Assembly (NCBI RefSeq): GCF_016907365.1
Contig: NZ_JAFBBV010000001.1
Span: 3,348,001 to 3,412,000, forward strand
Direction: 5' to 3'
Length of the DNA stretch: 64,000 nt
Origin: Oerskovia paurometabola
GTDB lineage: Bacteria; Actinomycetota; Actinomycetes; Actinomycetales; Cellulomonadaceae
The notes under the pieces were generated by a model, which saw only the letters and a program-made list of their open reading frames with translations, did no database searches and was not told where the DNA came from. Shown in pieces: positions 1 through 9,561 of the stretch (position 1 is its first letter; the number at the start of each line of letters is the position of its first letter). The translations under genes and the position numbers were made by a program.

Positions 1-246
1 CGAGTTGGCGCTCTCGACGTTGATCTGCTCGAGCCGCTGGTCGAACAGCCCGTCCCGCATCGTGCTCGACAGGTACGCCCCGAGCGCCGCGACCGTGATG
101 ACCCCGACGACGAGCGCCGTCCCGACCACGCGCAGCTGCATCGACGACCGTGCCCGCCAGGTGAGCCGGCCGACCGCGGCGCGCACCCGTCGTCGGGCAC
201 GACGGAACGACCGCCCCACCCGAGCGCGCAGCGACGGAGCGCTCAC
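1..246 (-). CDS. mtrB: MtrB sensor histidine kinase, N-terminal part (cut by window edge)
   Basis: These are the first 82 codons of a membrane sensor kinase that reads out of the left edge. The start is a GTG at 246-244 that overlaps the mtrA stop codon (GTGA), so the two are translationally coupled. An arginine-rich cytoplasmic start is followed by one membrane helix (about residues 38-60, containing LRVVGTALVVGVI) and the start of an extracytoplasmic sensor region. The pattern and the position directly behind mtrA match MtrB, which phosphorylates MtrA in actinobacterial envelope and division control. The catalytic domains lie outside the window, so the name rests on synteny and the N-terminus. 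Confidence 0.85.
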   Translation of the reverse strand, partial: MSAPSLRARVGRSFRRARRRVRAAVGRLTWRARSSMQLRVVGTALVVGVITVAALGAYLSSTMRDGLFDQRLEQINVESANS

Positions 247-926
247 CCGCGCGCCGCGCCCGCCTTGTACCCGACGCCGCGGACGGTCAGGACGATCTCC
301 GGGTTCTCCGGGTCGTGCTCGACCTTCGAGCGCAGGCGCTGCACGTGGACGTTGACCAGGCGCGTGTCCGCCGCGTGACGGTAGCCCCAGACCTTCTCGA
401 GGAGGACCTCGCGCGTGAAGACCTGCCACGGCTTGCGGGCGAGCGCGACCAGGAGGTCGAACTCGAGGGGCGTCAGCGCGATGGGGCGGCCGTCGCGCGT
501 GACCCGGTGCCCGGTCACGTCGATCTCGACGTCGCCGATCGCCAGGTGCTCGGGGGCGGGCTCGTCCGAGCGGCGCAGGCGCGCCCGGATGCGCGCCACG
601 AGCTCCTTGGGCTTGAACGGCTTGGAGATGTAGTCGTCGGCGCCGGACTCCAGGCCCAGGACGACGTCGACCGTGTCGCTCTTGGCCGTGAGCATGATGA
701 TGGGCACCCCCGACTCCGCACGGATCAGGCGGCACACCTCGGTGCCGTCCTTGCCCGGCAGCATGAGGTCGAGCAGGACGAGGTCCGGCTGCGTGCTGCG
801 GAACGTCGCCAGGGCGAGGTCTCCGTCCGCACAGAACACCGGGTCGAACCCCTCGGACCGCAGCACGATGCCGATCATCTCGGCGAGAGCGGTGTCGTCG
901 TCGACCACAAGCACACGTACCTTCAT
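243..926 (-). CDS. mtrA: MtrA response regulator (OmpR/PhoB family)
   Basis: A 227-residue two-component regulator that binds DNA when phosphorylated by MtrB. The receiver domain (residues 1-120) has the acidic pocket at D9-D11 and the phosphoacceptor D53 in LLDLMLPGKDG, with the conserved lysine in SKPFKPKEL. The C-terminal winged helix (about 130-225) ends in VRGVGYK, typical of OmpR/PhoB proteins. The longer open frame upstream is ignored because MKVRVLVVDDD is the usual MtrA start. A -10-like CAAAAT lies six bases ahead of this ATG, which suggests a leaderless message. In relatives MtrA controls cell-wall, replication and osmotic-stress genes. Confidence 0.95.
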   Translation of the reverse strand: MKVRVLVVDDDTALAEMIGIVLRSEGFDPVFCADGDLALATFRSTQPDLVLLDLMLPGKDGTEVCRLIRAESGVPIIMLTAKSDTVDVVLGLESGADDYISKPFKPKELVARIRARLRRSDEPAPEHLAIGDVEIDVTGHRVTRDGRPIALTPLEFDLLVALARKPWQVFTREVLLEKVWGYRHAADTRLVNVHVQRLRSKVEHDPENPEIVLTVRGVGYKAGAARG

Positions 927-932
927 GGCCCC

Positions 933-938
933 ATTTTG
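933..938 (-). promoter_or_regulatory. Candidate leaderless -10 of mtrA
   Basis: CAAAAT on the minus strand, six bases before the mtrA ATG. It fits the nANNNT form of an actinobacterial -10 and the spacing repeated at about a dozen other genes here. No convincing -35 is seen. Confidence 0.45.
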
Positions 939-1030
939 CCATCGACCGCGGGGTCGTCGGTCCGACCCACCGTACGGCGTCCAGTGTTCACCCGAGCGGC
1001 CCGGCCACCGCGTCCGCCGGTCCCCCGTAC

Positions 1031-1036
1031 TAGGGT
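1031..1036 (+). promoter_or_regulatory. Candidate -10 for the MoxR operon
   Basis: TAGGGT in the mtrA/operon intergenic region, about 98 bases ahead of the first gene. It implies a 5' leader of roughly 90 nt. No good -35 is visible. Confidence 0.35.
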
Positions 1037-1133
1037 GGTCCGCTACCGGGCCGGACACCCTCGCGGCGTCCTGCACGGCCTCACCAGGACGAGCCCACGG
1101 GCCCGACAGAACCGAGCGGGGACAGCAGAGCAG

Positions 1134-2465
1134 ATGACGACGCCCGACGACGCCGGCACGCCAGCACCGGACGACACCCCGCGCTACGGCCAGCGCGCCC
1201 CGCAGCCGCCGGGATCGACGCCGCCCGCCGGCGGGCCGCCCCCTCAGGGCGGTCAGTACGGTCCTCCGGCGCAGCCCGGTCAGCCCGCCCCGACCCAGCC
1301 CGCGTCGAACGCGTGGGGGCAGCCGCAGTACGGCCAGCCCGGCCGGTACGGCCAGCCCTCCGGCCAGCCCGGTCAGTACGGCGCCCCCCAGTACGGCCAG
1401 CACGGCCAGCCCGGTCAGCCCGGTCAGCCCGGTCAGTACGGCGCCCCGCAGTACGGCGGGCCTCAGCAGCCCGGCTACGGTCCGCCGTCGTTCGCGGGCA
1501 AGCCCTACGCGCCCCCCGCGAACAAGCCCGGCATCATCCCGCTGCGCCCGCTGAGCCTCGGCGAGATCTTCGACGGCGCGTTCGGCGCGATCCGCGCCAA
1601 CCCCAAGGTGATGCTCGGGATGAGCGCGACCGTGATCGCGATCGCGACGGTCCTCGGGCTCGGGCTGGGCGTGCTGATCAGCGGGATCTTCTCGCCCCAG
1701 CTCGCCCAGATCGAGGCGGAGCTGAGCGTCGAGATGGGCGCCGACGCCACGGGCCTCACGGAGATGTTCCCCCTGCTCGGCGCCTCGATGGTGTCATCGG
1801 TCGTGCTGGCCCTCGCGATGCCCGTCGTCAACGGCCTGCTCATCACCTCGGTGGGCCAGTCCGTGATCGGTCGCAAGGCGAGCGCGAGCGAGGTCTGGGC
1901 CCAGGCGAAGTCGAAGATCTGGCCCCTGCTGGGCTTCTCGATCCTCTGGTCGATCGCTCTCGGGGCCGTCTGGTTCGTCTACCTGCTCCTCACGGTCCTC
2001 GCGTTCACGGCGGACGTCGGCCTCGGCATCGCCGTCGCGCTCCTCGGGCTGCTGGGTCTCGCCGTGTTCGGCGGCTGGTTCCTCGTCCGCACGCTCCTCG
2101 TCCCGCCCGCCATGGTCCTCGAGGGCCAGGGCTTCGCGAGCGGCGTGAAGCGCGGCTGGACGGTCTCTCGCGGCTCGTTCTGGCGGCTGCTCGGGATCTA
2201 CCTCCTGGCCTCGATCGCGGTCGGCACGATCACCTGGCTCGTCTCGCAGCCGTTCGGGATCATCGGCGGCATGCTCTCGATCTGGAGCATGTTCGCGATG
2301 TACGCGGTCGTGGCCGTGGGGTCGATCGTCACGGGCGTCATCAGCGCGGTGTTCCTCGCGGGCGTCGTCTCGCTGCTCTACATCGACGTCCGCATGCGCC
2401 GTGAGGGGTTGGACGTCGAGCTCACGGCCGCGGCCGAAGACCACGCGGGCCACGGCCCGGCGTGA
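1134..2465 (+). CDS. Multi-pass membrane protein with Gly/Pro/Gln/Tyr-rich N-terminus (GPDPase membrane-domain-like)
   Basis: 443 residues. The first ~125 are low complexity, dominated by PGQ, QYG and APQ repeats, and probably stay in the cytoplasm. After IIPLRPLSLGEIFDGAF come about six membrane helices, from residue ~157 to ~425. The combination resembles actinobacterial proteins annotated as glycerophosphoryl diester phosphodiesterase membrane-domain-like. No catalytic phosphodiesterase residues are present, so an enzymatic role should not be assumed. It is the first gene of a tightly coupled operon: its TGA overlaps the GTG of the DUF4129 gene. The ATG was chosen because MTTPDDAG is preceded by a purine-rich stretch; the longer frame upstream runs antisense to mtrA. 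Confidence 0.8.
   Translation: MTTPDDAGTPAPDDTPRYGQRAPQPPGSTPPAGGPPPQGGQYGPPAQPGQPAPTQPASNAWGQPQYGQPGRYGQPSGQPGQYGAPQYGQHGQPGQPGQPGQYGAPQYGGPQQPGYGPPSFAGKPYAPPANKPGIIPLRPLSLGEIFDGAFGAIRANPKVMLGMSATVIAIATVLGLGLGVLISGIFSPQLAQIEAELSVEMGADATGLTEMFPLLGASMVSSVVLALAMPVVNGLLITSVGQSVIGRKASASEVWAQAKSKIWPLLGFSILWSIALGAVWFVYLLLTVLAFTADVGLGIAVALLGLLGLAVFGGWFLVRTLLVPPAMVLEGQGFASGVKRGWTVSRGSFWRLLGIYLLASIAVGTITWLVSQPFGIIGGMLSIWSMFAMYAVVAVGSIVTGVISAVFLAGVVSLLYIDVRMRREGLDVELTAAAEDHAGHGPA
1249..1480 (+). repeat. In-frame PGQ/QYG repeat tract
   Basis: Short imperfect tandem units coding for GQPGQYGAPQYG-like peptides, including three successive CCCGGTCAG units near 1411-1437. This is low-complexity coding sequence, not a CRISPR or mobile repeat, and its length may vary by slippage. 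Confidence 0.8.
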
Positions 2466-3211
2466 CCGGCGCGCTCCCTGCGTCGCTCGCCGCCTGGCAG
2501 GCGGCTGCTCCGGCGCGCCTCGGCCTGGGGGTCGGTGCCGACGTCCCGGTCGTGCCCGACGCCGACACCGCACGACAGTGGTTGAAGGAAGAGCTCCTCG
2601 ACCCCGTGTACGTGGACCAGCCCTCGCTCCTGTCGCGCTTCGTCGACTGGCTGACCGGCCTGTTCACCGACGTCCGGGTCCTCGACGTGAACCCCGTGGT
2701 GGCCTCGCTCGTGATCGTCGGGCTGGTCCTCGTCGTGGCGGTTGTCGCCTACGTGGTCACGGGCCCGGTCCGCCTGTCCCGCAAGGCCCGTTCGTCGGTC
2801 GCGGTGTTCGACGACGACGAGCGCTCCGCCAAGGAGCTCCGGGCCGCGGCCGACGCCGCCGCCTCGACGGGCGACTGGCCGACCGCCGTCGTCGAGCGCT
2901 ACCGCGCCGTCGTGCGTTCGCTCGAGGAGCGCGTGATCCTGGACCCGCGCCCCGGGCGCACGGCCCACGAGGCCGCGGACGACGCCGCCGTGCGCCTCCC
3001 TGCGCTCGCGGAGCGGCTCGCGGCCGGTGCACGCCTGTTCGACGACGTCCGCTACGGGAAGGTGTCGGTCGGGCCTGCGGCCGACCAGGCGCTGCGCGAG
3101 CTCGACGCGGCGACGCTCGCCACGACGCCGACCCCGCCCGCCCACCTGCTCGGGGCCCCGGAGCCGGACTCCCCCGCCCAGGTGCCCACCCCCTCCGGAG
3201 GCTCCCGGTGA
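2462..3211 (+). CDS. DUF4129 domain membrane protein
   Basis: 249 residues from a GTG that overlaps the previous stop. One membrane helix lies near residues 80-101 (VASLVIVGLVLVVAVVAYVV). The C-terminal cytoplasmic part (about 110-235) has the DUF4129 pattern: a charged ADAAASTGDWPTAVVERYRA stretch, then RPGRTAHEAA and FDDVRYG. DUF4129 proteins sit beside MoxR ATPases and DUF58 proteins in many actinobacteria and may act in envelope protein assembly or chaperoning; the biochemical function is not established. The ~80 residues before the helix lack a clear signal peptide. Confidence 0.85.
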   Translation: MTGALPASLAAWQAAAPARLGLGVGADVPVVPDADTARQWLKEELLDPVYVDQPSLLSRFVDWLTGLFTDVRVLDVNPVVASLVIVGLVLVVAVVAYVVTGPVRLSRKARSSVAVFDDDERSAKELRAAADAAASTGDWPTAVVERYRAVVRSLEERVILDPRPGRTAHEAADDAAVRLPALAERLAAGARLFDDVRYGKVSVGPAADQALRELDAATLATTPTPPAHLLGAPEPDSPAQVPTPSGGSR

Positions 3212-4463
3212 CCACTGGACTCGACGCACCGCCGCCCCCGGTCTCCGCCCCCGACACGTCCGCCCCGGCCGTCACGACCGCCTACGTCCCGGTGCGGGTG
3301 ACGGGCGACGGCACCACGGCCAGGTCCCGGGCGGCGCGCCGGTGGCGTGCGGCCCGCTGGCCGCTCGCCGTGCTCCTCCTGGTGGCGATCGTGGCGGGAC
3401 TCGCCGCGCTGTCGCGGCCCGCCGTCTCGAGCACCCCGCTCGCCCCGGACAACGCCGGTCCGAACGGAGCCCGGGCCCTCGCCCAGGTGCTCGGTGACCA
3501 GGGCGTCGAGGTCGCGTACGTGACCACGACGGCGGACGCCGCCTCGCGCGCCGACGCCGGGACGACGCTCCTCGTGACGTCCGACCTCAACCTGCTGCCC
3601 GAGCAGGTCGACGCACTCCTCGCGACCGAGGCCGACCTGGTGCTCCTGGAGCCCGGCTACGACCTGCTCGAGGGCGCGACCGACGGGACCGCGTCCCTGG
3701 GCGACGACTGGTCGTCGCCCGACTCCCTGCGCAGCCCGCAGTGCACGGACCCCGACGCGGTCGCCGCCGAGGAGATCCGCAGCACGGGCTTCGGCCTGAC
3801 CGCGTCCGGACCAGGCTCGGTCGTCTGCTTCCCCGGTGACGACAGCCCGCCGGACACGGGCGCGTACCTGGTCCACGAGGGTCAGCGTCGCGTCGTCGCG
3901 TTCGACGACGCGACGCTGCTCACGAACGCCCGCGTCGACCAGGACGGCAACGCCGCCCTCGCCCTGCGTGCGCTCGGTCGCCACGAGACCCTGACGTGGT
4001 TCGTGCCCGACCTGCTGGACACCTCGTCGACCGGCGACTCCTCGGTCGGGGCGGCTGCCCTGCCTCCCTGGGTCACGATCGTGCTCGTCCAGCTCCTGGT
4101 CGTCGCCCTGTTCGCGGCCCTCTGGCGCGGCCGCCGCCTCGGACCGCTCGTGACCGAGGACCTCCCGGTCGTCGTCCGCGCGTCCGAGACGACGCGTGGC
4201 CGCGGCCGCCTGTACCGCCGGTCCCGCTCCCGCGGGCACGCCGCGGCCGGCCTGCGCGCCCACGGCGCCGACCGCATGGCCTCGCGGCTGGGCCTGCCGC
4301 GGTCGGCAGCCGCGCCCGTGCTGATCGACGCGATCGTCCGCGCCACGCACCGCCCGGCCGAGCAGGTCGCGCACCTCTTGTACGGCCCACCACCCGCCGA
4401 CGACGCAGCGCTGCTCGAGCTCGCGCGTCACCTTGACCAGTTGGAGAGCGAGGTCTTCCACCC

Positions 4464-4467
<4 letters not shown>
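3208..4467 (+). CDS. DUF4350 domain membrane protein
   Basis: 419 residues, GTG start overlapping the DUF4129 stop. A proline-rich cytoplasmic leader is followed by a helix (about residues 46-65), an extracytoplasmic DUF4350 domain (NAGPNGARALAQVLGDQGVEV onward, with LEPGYDLLE further on) and a second helix near residue 290 (TIVLVQLLVVALFAALW). A basic cytoplasmic tail ends in LELARHLDQLESEVFHP. The domain is related to the periplasmic GATase-like fold of gliding-motility GldG-type proteins, here without known ligand. Its stop overlaps the MoxR start, so the five genes are almost certainly one transcript. The order matches the cluster around M. tuberculosis Rv3691-Rv3693 (from memory). Confidence 0.85.
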
Positions 4468-5654
<1,187 letters not shown>

Positions 5655-5678
5655 GCGCCGGCAGCCTGAAGGGATGAC

Positions 5679-6971
5679 ATGGCTCTGACGTGGCGCGCGG
5701 TCGCGCTGGCGGCCCTGGGCGTGGTCGCCGTCCTCGTGGTGCCCTCGTACGGCACCGTGCTGCTCTGGGCGCTCGTCGTGGGGGCGCTGTGCGCGCTCGA
5801 CGTGATGCTCGCGGCCTCGCCGCGCCAGGTAGCGGTCGAACGGCGCGTGCCCGGATCGGTGCGCCTCACGGGGCGCACGACGTCGCAGCTCGTCGTGACG
5901 AACCTGAGCGGACGGCGCCTGCGGGCCGTGGTGCGCGACGCGTGGGCTCCTTCCGCGGGCGCCCAGCGCAACCGTCACGCCGTGGACCTGCCCGCCGGGG
6001 AGTCGGCACGCCTGGTGACCACGCTCGTCCCGACGCGGCGCGGTGACCGCGCCGCGGGCGCGGTCACGATCCGCTCGGCGGGCCCGCTCGGGCTCGCCGC
6101 CCGCCAGGTCTCGCTCGACGTCCCCGGACGGCTGCGAGTGCTCCCCGAGTTCGCCTCGCGCCGCCACCTGCCGAGCAGGCTCGCACGGCTGCGCGAGATG
6201 GACGGCCGCTCGGCCGTCCAGGTGCGGGGCGAGGGGACGGAGTTCGACTCGCTGCGCGAGTACGTGATCGGCGACGACGTCCGCTCGATCGACTGGCGGG
6301 CCTCGGCCCGCCGCGCGGACATGGTCGTGCGGACCTGGCGCCCCGAGCGCGACCGCCGCGTCCTGATCGTGCTCGACACGTCCCGGACGTCCGCCGCGCG
6401 CATCGGTGACGAGCCGCGGCTCGACGCGAGCATCGAGGCGGCCCTGCTGCTCTCGGCCCTCGCGGGACGCGCGGGCGACCGCGTCGAGCTGTTCGCGTAC
6501 GACCGCGGCGTGCGCGCCAGGGTCGCGGGGGCGGCCGGCCCCCGGCTCATGCCCGCGCTCGCGGACGCGCTCGCGCCGGTCCAGCCCGCGCTGCTCGAGA
6601 CCGACTGGCCAGGGCTCGTGGGTTCGGTCCACCAGCGGCTCTCGCAGCGCGCGCTCGTCGTGCTGCTCACGACCCTCGACCCGGCCGCGGTCGAGACCGG
6701 CCTGCTCCCCGTGGTCGGGCAGCTGACGTCCACGCACCAGGTGGTCGTCGCCTCGGTCGCGGACCCCGAGGTCGCTGCCCTGCGCGCGGCCCGGGACTCG
6801 AGCGCCGAGGTCTACGACGCCGCCGCCGCGGCGCGCGTCGAGCTCGAGCGCACCGCGGTCCGCACCGTGCTGTCCCGCAAGGGCGTCGAGGTCGTCGAAG
6901 GGCTGCCCGAGGAGCTCGCGCCCCGGCTCGCGGACACCTACCTCGCGCTCAAGGCGGCCGGACGCCTCTGA
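5679..6971 (+). CDS. DUF58 (vWA-like) domain protein
   Basis: 430 residues, ATG preceded by AAGGGAT. Two membrane helices lie at the N-terminus (residues 5-45). The DUF58 hallmark VRGEGTEFDSLREYVIGDD is near residue 181, followed by IDWRASAR and a von Willebrand A-like segment LIVLDTSRTS with part of a MIDAS (DTS). DUF58 proteins are the standard partners of MoxR ATPases. Placement directly after moxR supports a two-component chaperone pair at the membrane. It ends the coupled run; the next gene is the small ORF at 7073. Confidence 0.92.
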   Translation: MALTWRAVALAALGVVAVLVVPSYGTVLLWALVVGALCALDVMLAASPRQVAVERRVPGSVRLTGRTTSQLVVTNLSGRRLRAVVRDAWAPSAGAQRNRHAVDLPAGESARLVTTLVPTRRGDRAAGAVTIRSAGPLGLAARQVSLDVPGRLRVLPEFASRRHLPSRLARLREMDGRSAVQVRGEGTEFDSLREYVIGDDVRSIDWRASARRADMVVRTWRPERDRRVLIVLDTSRTSAARIGDEPRLDASIEAALLLSALAGRAGDRVELFAYDRGVRARVAGAAGPRLMPALADALAPVQPALLETDWPGLVGSVHQRLSQRALVVLLTTLDPAAVETGLLPVVGQLTSTHQVVVASVADPEVAALRAARDSSAEVYDAAAAARVELERTAVRTVLSRKGVEVVEGLPEELAPRLADTYLALKAAGRL

Positions 6972-7030
6972 CGCCGGGCGCCCTCACCGCACCGTCACAC
7001 GGCCCGTCGAGATGCTCCCACCCCACCGCC

Positions 7031-7036
7031 TAGGCT
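7031..7036 (+). promoter_or_regulatory. Candidate -10 of the 39-residue ORF
   Basis: TAGGCT, 36 bases ahead of the GTG at 7073. The spacing leaves room for the AGGAG ribosome-binding site at 7060-7064. Confidence 0.35.
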
Positions 7037-7072
7037 GGAGGTGGAAACCCCCATCTCCCGAGGAGCACCACC

Positions 7073-7192
7073 GTGACCCGACCGGCCACCCCGCGCGACC
7101 GTGAAGCCCGCAACCGACGGGTCGCGATCATCGTGATCTTCGCGCTGTCCGCGACCTTCGTCATCCCGGCGCTCGGCTTCCTGATCTTCTGA
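7073..7192 (+). CDS. 39-residue membrane microprotein
   Basis: A small open frame from a GTG preceded by CCGAGGAGCACCACC, a strong ribosome-binding site at normal spacing. The peptide has a highly charged start (TRPATPRDREARNRR) and one hydrophobic helix (AIIVIFALSATFVIPALG) that fills the rest. Charge placement predicts the N-terminus inside. It sits between the DUF58 gene and the AlkZ-like gene, on the same strand. No family is recognised; it could be a small regulator or stabiliser of the MoxR membrane proteins, but that is only inferred from position. The clear Shine-Dalgarno and sensible topology argue that it is real. Confidence 0.6.
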   Translation: MTRPATPRDREARNRRVAIIVIFALSATFVIPALGFLIF

Positions 7193-7234
7193 CCCGACCG
7201 GCCCGCGACGCCGCGCTGAAGGGGCGCCGCGCGG

Positions 7235-7240
7235 CAGGAT
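7235..7240 (+). promoter_or_regulatory. Candidate leaderless -10 of the AlkZ-like gene
   Basis: CAGGAT followed by exactly six bases and the ATG at 7247, the spacing seen repeatedly in this window. Confidence 0.45.
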
Positions 7241-7246
7241 GGTCCC

Positions 7247-8428
7247 ATGACCGCCGACGGCCGCCACGGGCCCACCCTCAGCCTCGACGACCTCAACCGG
7301 GCGCTCCTGGCCCGTCAGCACCTGCTCGCCCCCGCGCCGTGGGCCCCCGTCGCCGAGGTGGACCACCTCGTGGGACTCCAGTCGCAGGCTCCGACGAGCC
7401 CCTACCCGGGGTTGTGGTCACGCCTCGACGGCTTCCGGACCGACGACCTCGCGGACAGGTTCCTGGACCGGTCGGTGACCCGCATCGCGGTCATGCGCGG
7501 CACGGTCCACCTCGTCACCGCCGACGACGCCCTCGAGCTCCCCGGTGCCCTGCGCCCTCTGCTCGAGTCCGGGGTGCGCACGGGCAGCGCGCACGCCAAG
7601 GCGCTCGTGGGCACGAACCTCGACGACGTCGCCTCGGCCGCGCGGGACCTCCTGACCGGGTCCCCCCTGACCTCGGGCGACCTGGGGCGACTGCTCGGCG
7701 AGCGCTGGCCCGACGTCCACCCTCAGCACCTGGCCTACACGGCCCGCTGCTTCCTCCCCCTCGTCCAGGTCACGCCCCGCGGGCTGTGGGGCGCGAACGG
7801 CCCTGGCACGACGACGACCTGGACCACGGCCGACGCCTGGTTCGGACGGCCGAGCCGCACGCTCCTCGACCCCGACGAACGCGCCGCTGCGCTCGTGCGC
7901 CTCGTCCGCCGCTATCTCGCGGCGTTCGGCCCCGCGACCGTCATGGACGCCCAGCGGTGGGCCGGGCTGACGGGCCTGCGCGACGCCGTCGGGCGGCTGC
8001 GGCCCGAGCTCGTGACCTTCACCGGGCCCGACGGGAAGGAGTACCTCGACCTGCCCGACGCCCCGCGCCCCGGTGCGCAGGCCCCCGCTCCCCTGGTGCT
8101 CGTGGCCGAGTTCGACAACCTGGTGCTGGGTCACGCGGACCGCACGCGCGTCGTGGACGACGTCCGCCGCAAGGCCATCACGACCGTCAACGGTCAGGTG
8201 CCCGGGACGGTCCTCGTGGACGGCTACGTGGCCGCGACGTGGAAGGTGCGCCGCACCGGGACGCGCTCGGCCACGACGCCCGACGCCGTCGCGCACCTCG
8301 ACGTCGTCCCGCTCGGGCACACGTTCACGCGCGCGCAGCGGGCCGCGCTCGACGCACGCGGCGGTGAGCTGCTGCGGTTCGTCGCACCCGAGGCGTCCGA
8401 GCACGTCGTCACCGTCGCGGGCACGTAG
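7247..8428 (+). CDS. Winged-helix DNA-binding protein of the HTH_42/AlkZ-like family
   Basis: 393 residues. The N-terminal part has LVGLQSQAPTSPYPGLWSRL; Q45 and Q47 form the QxQ motif that is catalytic in AlkZ-type DNA glycosylases, which release alkylated or crosslinked bases. LARQHLLAP at the start, MRGTVHLVTADDA and a C-terminal VDGYVAATWKV segment also fit the family. Actinobacterial homologues are usually annotated only as winged-helix DNA-binding proteins, so glycosylase activity is inferred. The gene interrupts the otherwise conserved run from DUF58 to SpoIIM/RDD and converges with the SpoIIM-like gene, leaving 25 bases between stops. Confidence 0.85.
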   Translation: MTADGRHGPTLSLDDLNRALLARQHLLAPAPWAPVAEVDHLVGLQSQAPTSPYPGLWSRLDGFRTDDLADRFLDRSVTRIAVMRGTVHLVTADDALELPGALRPLLESGVRTGSAHAKALVGTNLDDVASAARDLLTGSPLTSGDLGRLLGERWPDVHPQHLAYTARCFLPLVQVTPRGLWGANGPGTTTTWTTADAWFGRPSRTLLDPDERAAALVRLVRRYLAAFGPATVMDAQRWAGLTGLRDAVGRLRPELVTFTGPDGKEYLDLPDAPRPGAQAPAPLVLVAEFDNLVLGHADRTRVVDDVRRKAITTVNGQVPGTVLVDGYVAATWKVRRTGTRSATTPDAVAHLDVVPLGHTFTRAQRAALDARGGELLRFVAPEASEHVVTVAGT

Positions 8429-8453
8429 CGCGGCCTCGGCGGACCCGGACGGC

Positions 8454-9443
8454 TCAGGCCGCGACCGGCGCGACGTCCCCCGCAAGGTCGGCCGAGAGGT
8501 CGCCCGTCTCCCCCGCCAGCACGGCCCGGCGCCCGAGCACGATCGTGTACGCCCAGAACGCCGCGAGCGCGATCGCCCCGATGACGATCTTGAGCCACCA
8601 CGCCATGCCCGACCCGGTGACGAACCCCTCGATCAGCCCCGAGACGGCCAGCACCACCACGAGCCCGATCACGACCGTGAAGAGCGAGCGCCCCTCTTCC
8701 GCGAGGGCGCGCAGGCGAGGGCGGGGCCCCGGGTCGACCATGGTCCAGAACAGACGCAGCCCTGCTGCCCCGGCCACGAAGATCGCGGTGAGCTCGAGCA
8801 GGCCGTGCGGGGCGATGAGCGTGAGGAAGGTGTCGAGCTCGCCGTAGGACGCCATCATGCCGCCCGTCGAGCCGACCGCCACGGCGTTCGAGAACAGCAG
8901 GTACGCCGTGAAGACCCCCGTGATCCCGAACGCGACGCACAGCGCGGCGAGCCACGCGTTGTTGGTCCAGACCACGGCGGCGAAGTCCACCCCGGGGTCG
9001 TAGTAGCTCGCGAACGCCTCGTCGACGTAGGCCTCGCGCTGGCTGGGCGTGCCCATCGAGGCGAGCGCGTCGGGGTTGGTGGCGACCCACCAGCCCGAGA
9101 CCACGGCGACGAGCAGGAACAGGGTCATGACCGTCACGGTCCACCAGCGGATCCGGTAGAGCGCGGCAGGCACCGAGACGGTGGCCAGGCGCGTCACGTC
9201 GCGCCACGCGGGCTCGTGCGCGCCCGCGATACGGCCCCTCGCGCGTGCCAGGAGGTCGGAGAGCCGCGTGACGAGGACCGGGTCGGGGGCCGACGAGCGG
9301 ATCGTCGACAGGTGCGTCGCGACCGACTGGTAGAGGCGGACGAGCTCGTCCGCCTCGGCGCCGTCGAGCGAGCGCTTCTTGGTCAGCTCGGCGAGCCGCG
9401 ACCACTCGTCGCTGTGCACGGCGTTGAAGGCATCGAGGTCCAC
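8454..9443 (-). CDS. Stage II sporulation protein M-like membrane protein (SpoIIM/DUF95)
   Basis: 329 residues if started at the GTG giving VDLDAFNAVHSDEW, the usual actinobacterial beginning; an earlier GTG six codons upstream is less likely. The N-terminal third is helical and soluble. Five or six membrane segments then follow, including FGITGVFTAYLLFSN and LIAPHGLLELTAIF. The HGxxE motif is conserved in SpoIIM proteins; in Bacillus these help engulfment, but this lineage does not sporulate. Actinobacterial members are always close to RDD and MoxR-cluster genes, as here: the RDD gene is divergent and 118 bases away. A CAGGGT six bases ahead of the GTG suggests a leaderless transcript. Confidence 0.88.
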   Translation of the reverse strand: MDLDAFNAVHSDEWSRLAELTKKRSLDGAEADELVRLYQSVATHLSTIRSSAPDPVLVTRLSDLLARARGRIAGAHEPAWRDVTRLATVSVPAALYRIRWWTVTVMTLFLLVAVVSGWWVATNPDALASMGTPSQREAYVDEAFASYYDPGVDFAAVVWTNNAWLAALCVAFGITGVFTAYLLFSNAVAVGSTGGMMASYGELDTFLTLIAPHGLLELTAIFVAGAAGLRLFWTMVDPGPRPRLRALAEEGRSLFTVVIGLVVVLAVSGLIEGFVTGSGMAWWLKIVIGAIALAAFWAYTIVLGRRAVLAGETGDLSADLAGDVAPVAA

Positions 9444-9449
9444 GCGGCT

Positions 9450-9455
9450 ACCCTG
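9450..9455 (-). promoter_or_regulatory. Candidate leaderless -10 of the SpoIIM-like gene
   Basis: CAGGGT on the minus strand, six bases before the GTG at 9443. A second -10-like TAGGGC lies a little further upstream. Confidence 0.4.
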
Positions 9456-9561
9456 CCACACCTTGCCCTACAGTGGGCCGGACCCCTCGTCGCGTCCTGG
9501 TCCCCCCTCCGGGCGCGGCGACGACCCCGCGACCTGTGTCGACGACCCTGGAGGAGCACGC

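Noticed and set aside
315..1133. Upstream extension of the plus-strand frame that contains the 1134 gene
   Set aside because: It runs antisense through mtrA and has no ribosome-binding site; translation is the arginine/alanine-rich shadow typical of high-GC DNA.
1249..1480. Possible CRISPR-like repeats
   Set aside because: The units are in-frame PGQ/QYG codons with no spacers, inside a membrane-protein gene.
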